Positions 1 to 11,526 of a DNA stretch of 64,000 nt are shown piece after piece. A program made the translations under genes and the position numbers. The stretch spans positions 514,501-578,500 of the forward strand of contig JAUTXW010000584.1 in assembly GCA_030620095.1 (NCBI GenBank), in the 5' to 3' direction. The notes under the pieces were generated by a model. That model was not told the DNA's origin, searched no databases, and saw only the letters and a program-made list of their open reading frames with translations. How positions within the stretch are numbered: the first letter of the stretch is position 1; each line of letters begins with the position of its first letter. This stretch comes from Kuschelorhynchus macadamiae. Taxonomy: Eukaryota > Arthropoda > Insecta > Coleoptera > Curculionidae.

Positions 1-1989
1 CAGTTTATACAAAAAGGTAATTATCAGTCTAACTAGTGATTTCAAAATGGTGTTATTCAATAACTTTGAGTATGCTGATATTCATTTCGTTTATGGTTTC
101 TGTAATGGAAATGCAAATGCAGCAGTACGGGAATACCAACGAAGATTTCCAAATAGAAGATTACCTTGCAAACAAGTTTTCATTAAAACGCATTTAATGT
201 TTAGGAATTTTGGACTCAAAAAGAATCCGAGAAACGAAGGTAGGAGAAACGAACAATATCGAAACGTAATTTTAAATAAATTTGACAATGATAGGACATT
301 AAGCCTACGAAGAGCAGCTCGTAATTTACAAGGCAACGCAGTTTTTGTTTCTAAAAATAAGGTTCATCGCGTTTTGAGGAAAGATCACAGGAAGCCATTT
401 CAGATGCAGCCAGTTCAAAACTTACAACCTGGTGATGCCGAAAAACGTGTCAGTTTTTGCAATTGGTTTTTGCGCCAAATAGAGGAAGACGAGAACTTCT
501 CAAAAAAATTTTTATGGACTGATGAAGCCACATTTACCCGAAGCGGCTCAGTAAATTTCCATAATTTACGAATCTGGAGCCATGACAATCCACGTGTTGT
601 ACGAACTAGAGCATTTCAGCAAGAATTTTCTGTTAATGTTTGGTGTGGTGTAATAAATGAAATTTTTTGCGGGCCCCATATTCTACCACCACGCCTAGAT
701 GGACAGTTATTTAATGATTTTCTGCAAAATGAGTTATTTCACTATCTAGAAAATATTCCTCTAAATCTTAGAAACGAATTCTGGATTCAAATGAACGGGG
801 CTCCCGCGCATTTTGCACTTGTAAATCGCGAGTGGTTAAATAATAATTATCCAGAACGGTGGATTGGACGATTAGGAGCTACAGCCTGGCCACCACGTTC
901 CCCTGACCTCACGCCTGTCGACTTCTGTGTGTGCCACTGACACAGTTAAGAGCAGATGCCGAAAATGTGTCGAAGTTAGAGGAGCTCATTTTGAGCAATT
1001 ATTGTGAATTTTAAGGCCCACATTAATCCTTAATGATATTTAAAGTGCTCTATAAATTTTTTTCACGATCTAAGTTAATAGAAGTTATGAATTCTAGTTT
1101 TTGTAAAATTAATTACGAACTTAGTTAATAAAGAGTAGTTTCTGTAAAATGAAGTATCATCTTCAAAATTGAATTAATTCTAATTACCGTTTTACAAAAT
1201 GAATCGACGATTTTAGAATTATAAACTCATCTGTCATACTTTAAAGACGAACCTAGCAATTGTTCAATTATCACAAAAAAGCATACCAAGAGTTGCCTGC
1301 TAACTTCTGCGATGTCACCCTGATAACCCAAACATAACGCAAATCTCCATTACAACGGGTCGATTACGTCATCTCTCCTTAGTTGTCAGACAAGCTTTTT
1401 TTTTAGAAACCCTACATACGTTGTTCAGAAATTATGAACTCACAATGCATGAAATAAATATCGGAAACCAAATAATTTTAAAAACTTGCTGTTACAATCC
1501 CACCTTAAAGGTTTTGCTACTGAAATTAACAATAATGGAAATTTATGCCATACATAAAAATGGTTTTTAGTTTTTTACTCGAAATCCTTACACCGCACGA
1601 AAAAAAGACAAGGGATCAAATTTGCTCCAAACTGAGTCGGGATTTTAGGAATGATTTTTGTTTTCAGAAAAAGCAGTAGAGTACCATTTTTTCTTTAAGA
1701 ATATTCAATAAAAAATCCCGTACGGACGCCACTGATGAAAAATTAAAAAATATTTCAAATCAAAAAATGCCTTTTGTTACTCCAAGGCTGTTTACCAAAT
1801 TTAATAACAATATCTCAAGTAATAAAAAAGTTATGACTAAAAAACAATTTTTTTCTTAAAACTTTAACACCCTGTATTTCGAAAACGAAGCATTTGCCGA
1901 TGTATGTTTATATAAAAAATTAGGGCTTATTTTGAATGCAAAATGCGCTGTTAAAGTTTAGACACTGCAATTCGGGACACCCTGTATAT
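1..1989 (+). mobile_element. DD41D Tc1/mariner element, cut by the window start
   Basis: The right part of a Tc1/mariner element. It encodes the transposase relic at 47-1030 and ends with GGGACACCCTGTA at about 1977-1989, next to a TA tract, as expected for TA-targeting elements. A second terminus-like motif, TTTAACACCCTGTATTTCG, lies inside the right arm near 1863-1881 in the same orientation as the outer end. The left end is outside the window, so arm length cannot be measured. The stretch 1031-1860 holds no gene that I can see. Confidence 0.7.
47..1030 (+). pseudogene. DD41D transposase, broken near the C-terminus
   Basis: A Tc1/mariner transposase, the enzyme that cuts and pastes its own element at TA sites. 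The 297-residue open frame starts with the N-terminal helix-turn-helix region of the family (GNANAAVREYQRRFPNRR, the DUF4817-type domain). The catalytic core follows: WTDEATF carries the first Asp and WPPRSPDLTPVDF the third. The second catalytic Asp, normally in QDGAPAH, is Asn here (QMNGAPAH), so this copy should be inactive. The usual DFFLWG is broken into DFCVCH and a stop, after which C-terminal residues such as RGAHFEQLL continue in another frame. The start ATG at 47 fits the family N-terminus. Confidence 0.8.
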
Positions 1990-2011
1990 GTATATATATA
2001 TATATATATAT
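1988..2011. repeat. (TA)n microsatellite at a transposon junction
   Basis: A short TA tract between the right end of the first element and the left end of the next. Tc1/mariner elements target TA, so the exact borders are ambiguous. Confidence 0.8.
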
Positions 2012-2766
2012 ACAGGGTGTTCAGTTAAGGGCGTACACTATCTATATCTCAAGAACCCTTGACTGCAGCCAATTGGAAAAAAGAATTCATGACTAAAATG
2101 GCAACGAGGAATCGTCCAAAAATATTTTTAACTTTGCAAATTGGCCGTAAAGGGGCGCAACTGTCAAAAGGAAAATACAAATTTAAAATTTGAGCAAAAT
2201 TACTAAATTAAGATATAAGTTTTATAACGTCATTGGAAAGCTGAGTCAATTTTCTATGAATTCGCTTTAAGCCAAATTTTCATTGGGTTAATAATAAGGG
2301 TGGGGGAAACAAATGTGTGTTGTCATATTTAAATCGCTATATCTTGTACACTTCTTAACCAATTTTAATGAACAAGGTGTCATATGAAAGATAATTTTTA
2401 CATCTCTTAATGGACTTCTGCAGTGATATAAATTAGTTTTAAAAAAAGAAGTCAGATGGCGCTATCCAATGTGATTAGAGTTTTCTTGAAATTTTTCTAA
2501 AATTTCAAATGGATCGGTATGCTTTACCTTATAAATTATAAAAGTGAATTATAAAATCTACATTTTGGCGAAAACCGCATATCGAAATCTTTATTCGTTT
2601 CGGAGTTGTTGCTAAATAACTGGTGATAAAAGAAGCAAAAACAAAAAAATCGAGTTTTATGAAGTTAGTATCTGACAAATAAATGATATTATGGAATTAA
2701 TTAAAGCATGTTAAAGGTTTACTTAATAACCAGATTAAAAAATCTTAATTGAACTAATTGTAAGTA
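2012..2766. repeat. Left TIR arm of the 2012-4996 element
   Basis: Reverse-complement partner of 4242-4996. The match continues to TTAATTGAACTAATTGTAAG at the inner end. No coding sequence was seen in the arm. Confidence 0.88.
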
Positions 2767-2986
2767 GTAATATTTTTATTTGCCTTCCATCACACTTTAT
2801 CCAGGCTTTGGACTGGTCCAAACTTTAGCAGACTATTAAAATTTGGAGCGTGTTTAAAGGCCAACGGGCCATAACAAAGCAGAATAACATAACGAGTAAC
2901 GTATGAAAAACCTTCGTGGCAAAAATACGAAGAAACAGGTAACGAGTAACAAGAACAAGAACAAAATTTTCAGAAAAATTAGGCAT

Positions 2987-4051
2987 TTATGGGATATGTT
3001 CAAAATGTTTTCCATCATTCTGAATACAGCGGTACAGCCTTTGTTGTGTTGACGAGACAGCAGTTTTAATTTCCGCCACGGATATGCTGTTTATAGCCGT
3101 TCTAATTCTCTCGATCATATTTTCTCGCGTTGTTGGTCGAGTTTTGTAAACGAGATCTTTTATTCTTCCCCATAAATAAAAATCGAGACAAGTTAAGTCC
3201 GGTGACCTGGCTGGCCAAAGAAATAAACTTCCTCTTCCAATCCACCGGAAAGGGAACTGCTGGTCAAGGTAGTGACGCACTTGGTTTGAAAAATGGGCAG
3301 GACATCCATCGTGTTGAAACCACAAATTTCTTCTTGTCGCGAGGGTCACGTTTTCTAATAACTGTGGCAGCTCATTAATTAAAAATTGAAGGTATAATTC
3401 ACCATTTAGAGTCCTATCAAAGATAAAAGGCCCGATAATCTTTCCTTCAACAATTCCGCACCATACATTCACTGTCCAACGATGTTGATGGTCGACTTCA
3501 CGCATCCAATGAGGATTATTATCACACCAGTAATGCATGTTGTGCAAGTTTACTCTACCATTGCTGGTAAATGAGGCTTCATCTGTCCATAGTACTTTAT
3601 CCAAAAAACGGCGATCTTCCCTTATCATGTTGAGAAGCCAATGACAATAATTTAAGCGATTGTCGAAATCCAAGTCTAGTAAAGCCTGGTGCAAAACAAT
3701 ATGATATGGATGCATGTTAAAATCCATCAAAATTTTATGAATGGAGCCAACTGAAAGTCCCAAGTCCCTAGAAATTTCGCGAATACTAGCATGTGGATCA
3801 ACATTGATATAAGCTAAAACGTTTATGATATTCGTCTCATTTCTGACTCTGCGATGCCTTATTTGAGTCGAAGTTCGTTGAACTCTGCCAGTTTCTCTGA
3901 GTCGTCTTGCCAAACGAGTAAACACGTGCCTGGAATGATGCGTCCGATTAGGGTACTGCAAAGCATACTCCCTTGAAGCTCTGGCTGCATTTCGAAAGCA
4001 CTCAAAATACACACCTAACATATCAAATGCCTCTTCATTTGTAAACGGCAT
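2987..4051 (-). CDS. Intact DD41D Tc1/mariner transposase
   Basis: A full-length transposase with no internal stop, 354 residues from the chosen start. The frame is open for 14 more codons (to an ATG at 4093), but MPFTNEEAFDMLGVYFECF at 4051 matches how relatives begin, so I prefer it. Order of parts: DUF4817-like helix-turn-helix, then the DDE core. Counted from the upstream ATG, the catalytic Asp are D171 (WTDEASF), D262 (QHDGCPAH) and D304 (SPDLTCLDFYLWG), with exactly 41 residues between the last two. The C-terminal GKHFEHIP is the usual family ending. It is the best candidate in the window for a source of transposase that could act on the many non-autonomous CAGGGTG-ended elements; that role is inference. 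Confidence 0.9.
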   Translation of the reverse strand: MPFTNEEAFDMLGVYFECFRNAARASREYALQYPNRTHHSRHVFTRLARRLRETGRVQRTSTQIRHRRVRNETNIINVLAYINVDPHASIREISRDLGLSVGSIHKILMDFNMHPYHIVLHQALLDLDFDNRLNYCHWLLNMIREDRRFLDKVLWTDEASFTSNGRVNLHNMHYWCDNNPHWMREVDHQHRWTVNVWCGIVEGKIIGPFIFDRTLNGELYLQFLINELPQLLENVTLATRRNLWFQHDGCPAHFSNQVRHYLDQQFPFRWIGRGSLFLWPARSPDLTCLDFYLWGRIKDLVYKTRPTTRENMIERIRTAINSISVAEIKTAVSSTQQRLYRCIQNDGKHFEHIP

Positions 4052-4241
4052 TTTTACTTTAGTAACGGAAACAAGAAGTAAACTTTCTTTCACAAGACAA
4101 TAAACAAACCAAAATGACAGTTACTGCTTTTATTGCCATGACAACGAGGCGCAATGTGTCTGTTGTTTTTCACGGCTTACTGTGACAGTACAAGGAGGCA
4201 AATAAGAAATAAGAACGCAATACCTCATGGTATGACATTGC

Positions 4242-4990
4242 TTACAATTAGTTCAATTAAGATTTTTTAATCTGGTTATTAAGTAAACCTTTAACATGCT
4301 TTAATTAATTCCATAATATCATTTATTTGTCAGATACTAACTTCATAAAACTCGATTTTTTTGTTTTTGCTTCTTTTATCACCAGTTATTTAGCAACAAC
4401 TCCGAAACGAATAAAGATTTCGATATGCGGTTTTCGCCAAAATGTAGATTTTATAATTCACTTTTATAATTTATAAGGTAAAGCATACCGATCCATTTGA
4501 AATTTTAGAAAAATTTCAAGAAAACTCTAACCACATTGGATAGCGCCATCTGACTTCTTTTTTTAAAACTAATTTATATCACTGCAGAAGTCCATTAAGA
4601 GATGTAAAAATTATCTTTCATATGACACCTTGTGCATTAAAATTGGTTAAGAAGTGTACAAGATATAGCGATTTAAATATGACAACACACATTTGTTTCC
4701 CCCACCCTTATTATTAATCCAATGAAAATTTGGCTTAAAGCGAATTCATAGAAAATTGACTCAGCTTTCGAATGACGTTATAAAACTTATATCTTAATTT
4801 AGTAATTTTGCTCAAATTTTAAATTTGTATTTTCCTTTTGACAGTTGCGCCCCCTTACGGCCAATTTGCAAAGTTAAAAATATTTTTGGACGATTCCTCG
4901 TTGCCATTTTAGTCATGAATTTTTTTTTTCCAATTGGCTGCAGTCAAGGGTTCTTGAGATATAGATAGTGTACGCCCTTAACTGAACACC

Positions 4991-4996
<6 letters not shown>
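4242..4996. repeat. Right TIR arm of the 2012-4996 element
   Basis: Reverse complement of the left arm, ending GAACACCCTGTA beside a (TA)n tract. The transposase start lies about 190 bp inside this arm. Confidence 0.88.
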
Positions 4997-5051
<55 letters not shown>

Positions 5052-5090
5052 GCGCTGTTAAAGTTAGGACACTGCAATTCGGACACCCTG

Positions 5091-5142
<52 letters not shown>
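4995..5142. repeat. Two (TA)n tracts flanking a duplicated 48-bp segment
   Basis: TA tracts at about 4995-5049 and 5095-5142. Between them is AATGCGCTGTTAAAGTT...GGACACCCTGTA, a second copy of the end of the first transposon (1934-1989), in the same orientation. Confidence 0.75.
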
Positions 5143-5145
<3 letters not shown>

Positions 5146-5483
5146 CTTTAAATGTTAGAAGAGAAAGGTGAAATACATTTTTTCAATTTTCGACAGTTTT
5201 TTTTTCGATTTTAATTGTCCAGAAGGTTGATGTTTCTTTGTTATCAAACTGATAATATAAGTTATGAAAAATATTTACATTTGGTATTAATCGGAGATAA
5301 TAATATTGGATCAGATATGAATAACACGCAAAAATAAAAAATCTGAAAATATACAGGGGTGTTTTTTAAAAAAAGTATTGTTGGATCATAACATAGTTAT
5401 TTACTAAACTATACGGAAACATAATAAGGACTTCTGTTTTAGAGGAACCTTATGGCTTTTTGTCGCAGTGTCAAAAATATATA
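5143..5483. other. AT-rich spacer with one isolated terminus-like motif
   Basis: No gene is recognised. A lone ATACAGGGGTGTTTTTT near 5351 resembles an element end but has no visible partner. Confidence 0.4.
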
Positions 5484-6865
5484 CAGGGTGTTTAAAAACA
5501 CTTAATGGGGGATTCCTTGTCGAGAAATGGGGCGAAAAGTTTATATGTACATGGATCCGCAAATGTTTGGTTTTTGAGATACAGTGTGTTGAAGTTGAAA
5601 CTTAATTTTCAATTTTTTTAAATAACTTTTACGAGGAACGATATTTTCTCACACATTTGGTTGACCGGGGGTTTTTGTTCAGGTGAGAAATCGTAATTTG
5701 GTATTAGTTTATATGCAGCACCAAGAGGGCGCTATTATAATTTCACTTAATTTGCCGTAACTTTTTTGACTACGAACTTCGAGACTTTATGAATAAACCT
5801 TATTCCTTCTAATGTCTATTAAGCAAAAAGGGTATATCTGCCCAACAACGCTAGATATGATAGTTTTCGAGAAATTTGCAAATTTGTACATCGAAGCAGA
5901 TTATCAAGTCCCTTAGGCGCTAGGTGAAGTCACCATTTATGTGCCTAGGGAACTCGTTTAATTTAATAATGTATTTCTAAAATTTAAATTATTATTTAAT
6001 TATTCCTACTAGCTACTAGCTAAAAATTAATGAAACAATTACAGGAAATGATTGAAATGTCCACTTCCAACAGTAATAGGTCCACTTCGTCTTATCCAAC
6101 GATTTTTAAAAGTCTCATTTAAAAACTGCCCAATGGGGTCAACATGTTGGTGCCACAAATTATAATTTCGCAGATTTAGAGGAAGCAGATTTTAAATAAT
6201 TTTATAGGAAAGTGAGGTAGGAAGCGTGATTTAGCGGACCATGTAGGAATAACAAAATAATAATTTAAATGTTAGAAATAAACTATTAAATAAATAAAAT
6301 CTTGGCCGCATATTTTTTAATTCGTTAAGATTTCGAAAATGGAAGCAGAATCACTAACAAGAGGCATTTTTTAATTGAAATTGAAGCAGGTTACCGAGTC
6401 CCCTAGGTACATAAGGGACTTGGTAATCTGCTTTGATGTAGAAATTATCAAATTTCTCAAGAACAGTCATCTCTAGCGTTGTTAAACAGGTATATCTTTT
6501 CTGCTTAGAAGAAATGTAGGAATAAGGTTTATTCATACAACGTCTCAGAGGTTGTCAAAAAAGTTACTGCAAATTAAGTGAAATTATAATAGCGTCCGCA
6601 GCGCCCTCTTGGTGCTTCAGAAAAACTAATACCAAATTATGATTTCTCACCTCAAAAAAACCCCGGTCACCAAATTGTGTGCAAAAATATAGGTAGTCGT
6701 AAAAGCTATTTAAAACAAATGAAAATAAGATATCAACTTAAACACCCTGTATCTCAAAAACCAAACATATGCATGACCCATGTACATATGAACTTTCCGC
6801 CTAATTTTTGGACCAGGAATCTCTCATTAAGCGATGGCCCATGCTTTTTAAAACACCTTCTATAA
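5484..6865. mobile_element. Non-autonomous DD41D derivative with TIRs of about 450 bp
   Basis: The left arm starts TACAGGGTGTTTAAAAACAC and the right arm ends TTTTTAAAACACCTTCTATA. Arms are about 5484-5935 and 6385-6865 and match through GGTGAGAAATCGTAATTTGG and CAAGAGGGCGCTATTATAAT. Both arms hold an inner terminus-like motif beside TTTTGAGATACAG (near 5574 and 6739). The 450-bp centre retains only a minus-strand scrap of transposase (FLNETFKNRWIRRSGPI, about 6070-6150), so the element cannot supply its own enzyme. Confidence 0.75.
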
Positions 6866-7676
6866 ATAGGGAGTAATTGAAATATATGTAGTTCAAGAAA
6901 CTATGTGTTACACAAGAAGACTAATCTGCCCACGATTGCTTCAGATACATAACATCAAGAAAAATATTTTTTAGCAAAGAAACAAGTTAAGTTGTGATTT
7001 ACCTTTTTATTTAAGAAAATAAATTTAAATAGTGAACCCTTTTTTTTATAAAGTATCAGTTGACCCTTGAGTTTATTTTATAAAGATAATTCTAAGTAAG
7101 ATTTTTTCCAATAACCTTTTGAATTTTTAATACGATTTATCTTATTGATTTATGTGGGCAATAGCTTCATTAATTCTGTCTTTTAAATACAACATTATAT
7201 GCTAGGTGATGGTTGTAAACTTCTTTCAAAAACCCCAAAGGAAGTACCTGAAGTGTAGAATGAGCAGAATATTTGTCTTGTGTAAAATAAGCTTTGTATC
7301 TGTATGCTAAATTTTCATCTTTAATTCTAACTAGGTAACCTGGTCTGAGCTGACCGTATATTTTAACCTACTGCAGGTTGCAACTTACGTTTGTGATTAC
7401 GATTAGAAAGCTATTTAGTAATACAGTTTATATTATTTATTTTTATTAAATTAAAAAATATTTACTTTTATTGTGTTGGGAGATTAGATTTTATCGATTT
7501 AGACGGAAATTGACTAATTATACACCGAATTTAGCATTCAATTATTGTTTAATCTGCCACTGTATAATCATTTTAGATTAGAAATAAATTATTATAAGGA
7601 TATTAAAGGTTTATAATTGCAAGTTACTTCTGAGAATTGGCGTGAATAACGCTCTATACAGTGTTAGGTTTTTAAG
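6866..7676. other. AT-rich stretch without a recognised gene
   Basis: Nothing convincing was found. A minus-strand KDRINEAIAHI near 7150-7185 could be a transposase C-terminal scrap but is too short to call. Confidence 0.4.

Positions 7677-7731
<55 letters not shown>
7677..7731. repeat. (TA)n microsatellite
   Basis: Uninterrupted TA repeats just outside the left arm of the palindromic MITE. Confidence 0.9.
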
Positions 7732-8745
<1,014 letters not shown>

Positions 8746-9240
8746 AATCCTAAAATTTAAAATTTTTTAAACGCCGTTGATATTGTTAAGAAATATACAA
8801 AAATCTGTATACGAAAATAAGAATAGAAATAAAAGAAAGGTAAGTATCCAAACATAAAATTAAAATAAAAAGAAATGAAGATTAAAAAAAAATTAAAACA
8901 ATAAAAAGCACTGAGAAGTAAAAAATAACCTTAAAAGTTTAACTTATAAAGTCGGCGTCAAACTAAAAAATATTAATACATAATAAAATAAAATTTGTTT
9001 TCAAAGAGTTTTTATTTTGGTATGAAAATATAAGAATAATATGAAGTGGTGAGCAAGTAAAGAAAAAAATAAAATTTTAAACCCTGGTTGTTTCTATTAC
9101 TTAGTACTAGTTAAGCATTTTTTTAAAAATCACTCCAAAATTAATAACCATTATCAGTAATTAATTTTAGTAGACAAATCTTGGAACAAATTTGTGAAAG
9201 TAAGGCAATCCATTTAGTAATACTTCGTCTAGTATGATTA
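8746..9240. other. AT-rich spacer, nothing recognised
   Basis: Runs of A and T with no coding signature or repeat partner that I could find. Confidence 0.4.
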
Positions 9241-11231
9241 TACGGTGTGTCTACTTAAGTTCTCTACATATGGAAAACTTTTTTATTAGTAGTTTTACGG
9301 AAAAAAATTACTCTTTATAAAAAGTTCTGCTTTCTGCCAAAATAATACTAAAATATTCAAACTTGAGATTGCATATACAGTGTGGTCAAAAATTCCAAAA
9401 AATCGAAACTGACTCAAGACAAAAGTACCTTTAATTTTTATTTTATAGAAAAATGTAATACAAAATCTTACTTAGAATAAAAAAACATTTCTAGCACTAG
9501 ATTCGTTGCTTCCTATCTGAAATCACTTCTTAAGGAATTTAAAACTTTGGCTTTTTACTGGCAAGTCCAGTTTCTTATTTTGTTCCTACCTACATAACAG
9601 AAAAATTTCCTTATTTATCGATTGTTGATAATGGCATTATCACTGCCATTGTCAATCACAATATTGTAATTACTTTATTGAAACATCAGTTTAAATATTA
9701 TAGTAAAAAGAAATGCCGCTGAAATTAAGCAAAGAAGATAAAATTGAAATAATTTTAGTTGTCGGAGAAAATTATAAAACATTTCGAGAAGCTGCAGACA
9801 TTTTTAACAACAGACACCCCCGTAAATATATACAGTGCACAACGGTGGGGAATATTCTAACTAAATTCAAGACTTTTGGAAATGTAGAAAATAACTTTAA
9901 CAAGAAACGGAGGTCAAGGGTTGCAAATGACGAAACTACAAATCAACTAATGCTCTCTGTGATAGAAGACCGTAAAAAGTCCCTACGCAAAAGGTCAGCA
10001 ACATTGCCAAATAACGTAGGTAAAGATACAGTTTCAAAAATATTGAAAGAAAACAGTTTTCGACCTTACAAACCAAAATTTATACATACCTTGAGACCAG
10101 GAGACTTTGAGCGACGGTTCGAGTTTTGCTGTCTGATACAAGATGATCCTTTTATGGCAAGACGCATTATTTTTACTGATGAAGCAATGTTTACTTCCAA
10201 TGGGACTGTAAGTTCGCAAAACTATCGTTGGTGGAGTGACGTTAATCCTAATTTTGTTATACAAACTCGTGATCAGTATTCATTCAAAACAAATGTGTGG
10301 TGCGGAATTTATAAAGATAGAGTAATTGGACCAGTTTTTTTTCGACATAATTTAAATAATCAACGCTACTTGGATTTTCTAAATACTTACTTGTACGATT
10401 TTATTCATGAACTACCCATAAGTGATAAGTTCCAAATATGATACAAGCAAGATGGCGCACCCTGCCACGGAGCAAGGGATGTAAGACAATACTTAAATTT
10501 TATCTTTAATTGACGAGTAATCGACAGGTATTCTGATATTTTCTGGCCAGCTAGATCTCCGGACTTGAACCCTCTTGATTATTTCTTTTGGGGTTACTTA
10601 AAAGAGAAAGTGTATCCAAAGAGGCCATTTCAGAATGTTGATCATGTGGAAAGGGCAATTAGGGAAGAGATACAGGCCATGATTAGAAACGTTTTAAGAG
10701 AATTTTCTGTAAGAACGGAAATTATTTCAATTTTATCTTTTTTGCTTAATTTCAGCGGCATTTCTTTTTACTTTAATATTCAAAGTGATGCTTCAATAAA
10801 GTAATACAATATTGTGGTTGACAATGGCAGTGACAAAGCAATTATCAACAATCGATAAATAAGGAAATTTTGCTGGTATGTAGGTAGGAACAAAAGTAAG
10901 AAACTGGACTTGCCAGTAAGAAGCCAAAGTTTTACATTCCTTAAGAAGTGATTTCAGATAGGAACCAACGAATCTAGTGCTAGATATGTTTTTTTATTCT
11001 AAGTAAGATTTTGTATTACATTTTGCTATAAAATAAAAATTAAAGGTACTTTTCTCTTGGGTCAATTTCGATTCTTTGGAATTTTTGACCACCCTGTATA
11101 TGCAATCTCAAGTTTGAGTATTTTAATATTATTTTGGCAGAAAGCAGAACTTTTTATAAAGAGTAACTTTTTCCGTAAAACTACTAATAAAAAAGTTTCC
11201 CATATGTAGAGAACTTAAGGAGACACTGTAT
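9241..11231 (+). mobile_element. DD41D element nested in the centre of a palindromic MITE
   Basis: Two layers of inverted repeat. The outer arms (9241-9375 and 11100-11231) start with CGGTGTGTCTACTTAAGTTC. If joined they would give a perfect palindrome around GAGATTGCATATGCAATCTC. The inner element begins TACAGTGTGGTCAAAAATTC at about 9375 and ends GAATTTTTGACCACCCTGTA at about 11100, with TA flanks. Its inverted repeat continues past the transposase start codon. Total arm length is about 530 bp. Confidence 0.8.
9713..10804 (+). pseudogene. DD41D transposase with two in-frame TGA stops and a replaced C-terminus
   Basis: One frame runs from MPLKLSKEDKIEI to the stop at 10804 with only two breaks, TGA at 10439 and TGA at 10511. 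The core reads FTDEAMF, YKQDGAPCH and SPDLNPLDYFFWG, with 41 residues between the second and third Asp. After NVLREF the frame enters the right inverted repeat, so the last 30 or so residues are the antisense of the first codons instead of the usual family ending. No frameshift is visible, so decay looks recent. Not functional as it stands unless both TGA codons are read through, for which there is no evidence. Confidence 0.85.
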
Positions 11232-11526
11232 ATATATTGTGAAAATGTAAAAGAGCGATGGCTTAATATTTTACCAAATAGTGGTAGTGATATAAGTAAC
11301 AATTATCTATTTAAAAATATCTGACTACTCTTTTAAAGGCTAAGTCTGAAATTCTAAATATCTGTATATGACATAGAGAATTTAATGCTCTTATAAATAT
11401 GCACCTGATTCTCTCAACTCTGCGGTATTTTTGTCATTTAATAAAAATACCAAATACTAATAAAAATACGAAATACCCAATCTAAGTACTAACTGCATCT
11501 AAAGAAAGTATATTCTGAGAAATTCA

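Larger units (their letters stand above)
2012..4996 (-). mobile_element. Apparently complete DD41D element with TIRs of about 755 bp
   Basis: A 2985-bp transposon bounded by TACAGGGTGTTCAGTTAAGG and its reverse complement, with TA on both sides. The inverted repeats run from 2012 to about 2766 and from about 4242 to 4996. They share landmarks such as CCAATTGG, GGTGGGGGAAACAAATG and GATGGCGCTATCCAA with only scattered differences. The transposase lies between the arms on the minus strand and is uninterrupted. Well-matched arms plus an open frame suggest recent activity, which is inference. Arms this long are unusual for Tc1/mariner elements. Confidence 0.9.

Noticed and set aside
9713..10804. 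TGA recoding, because the transposase has only TGA stops in one frame
   Set aside because: The mannosidase gene and the tRNA show nothing unusual about the code, and other copies carry TAA/TAG and frameshifts. Ordinary decay (TGG or CGA to TGA) explains it.
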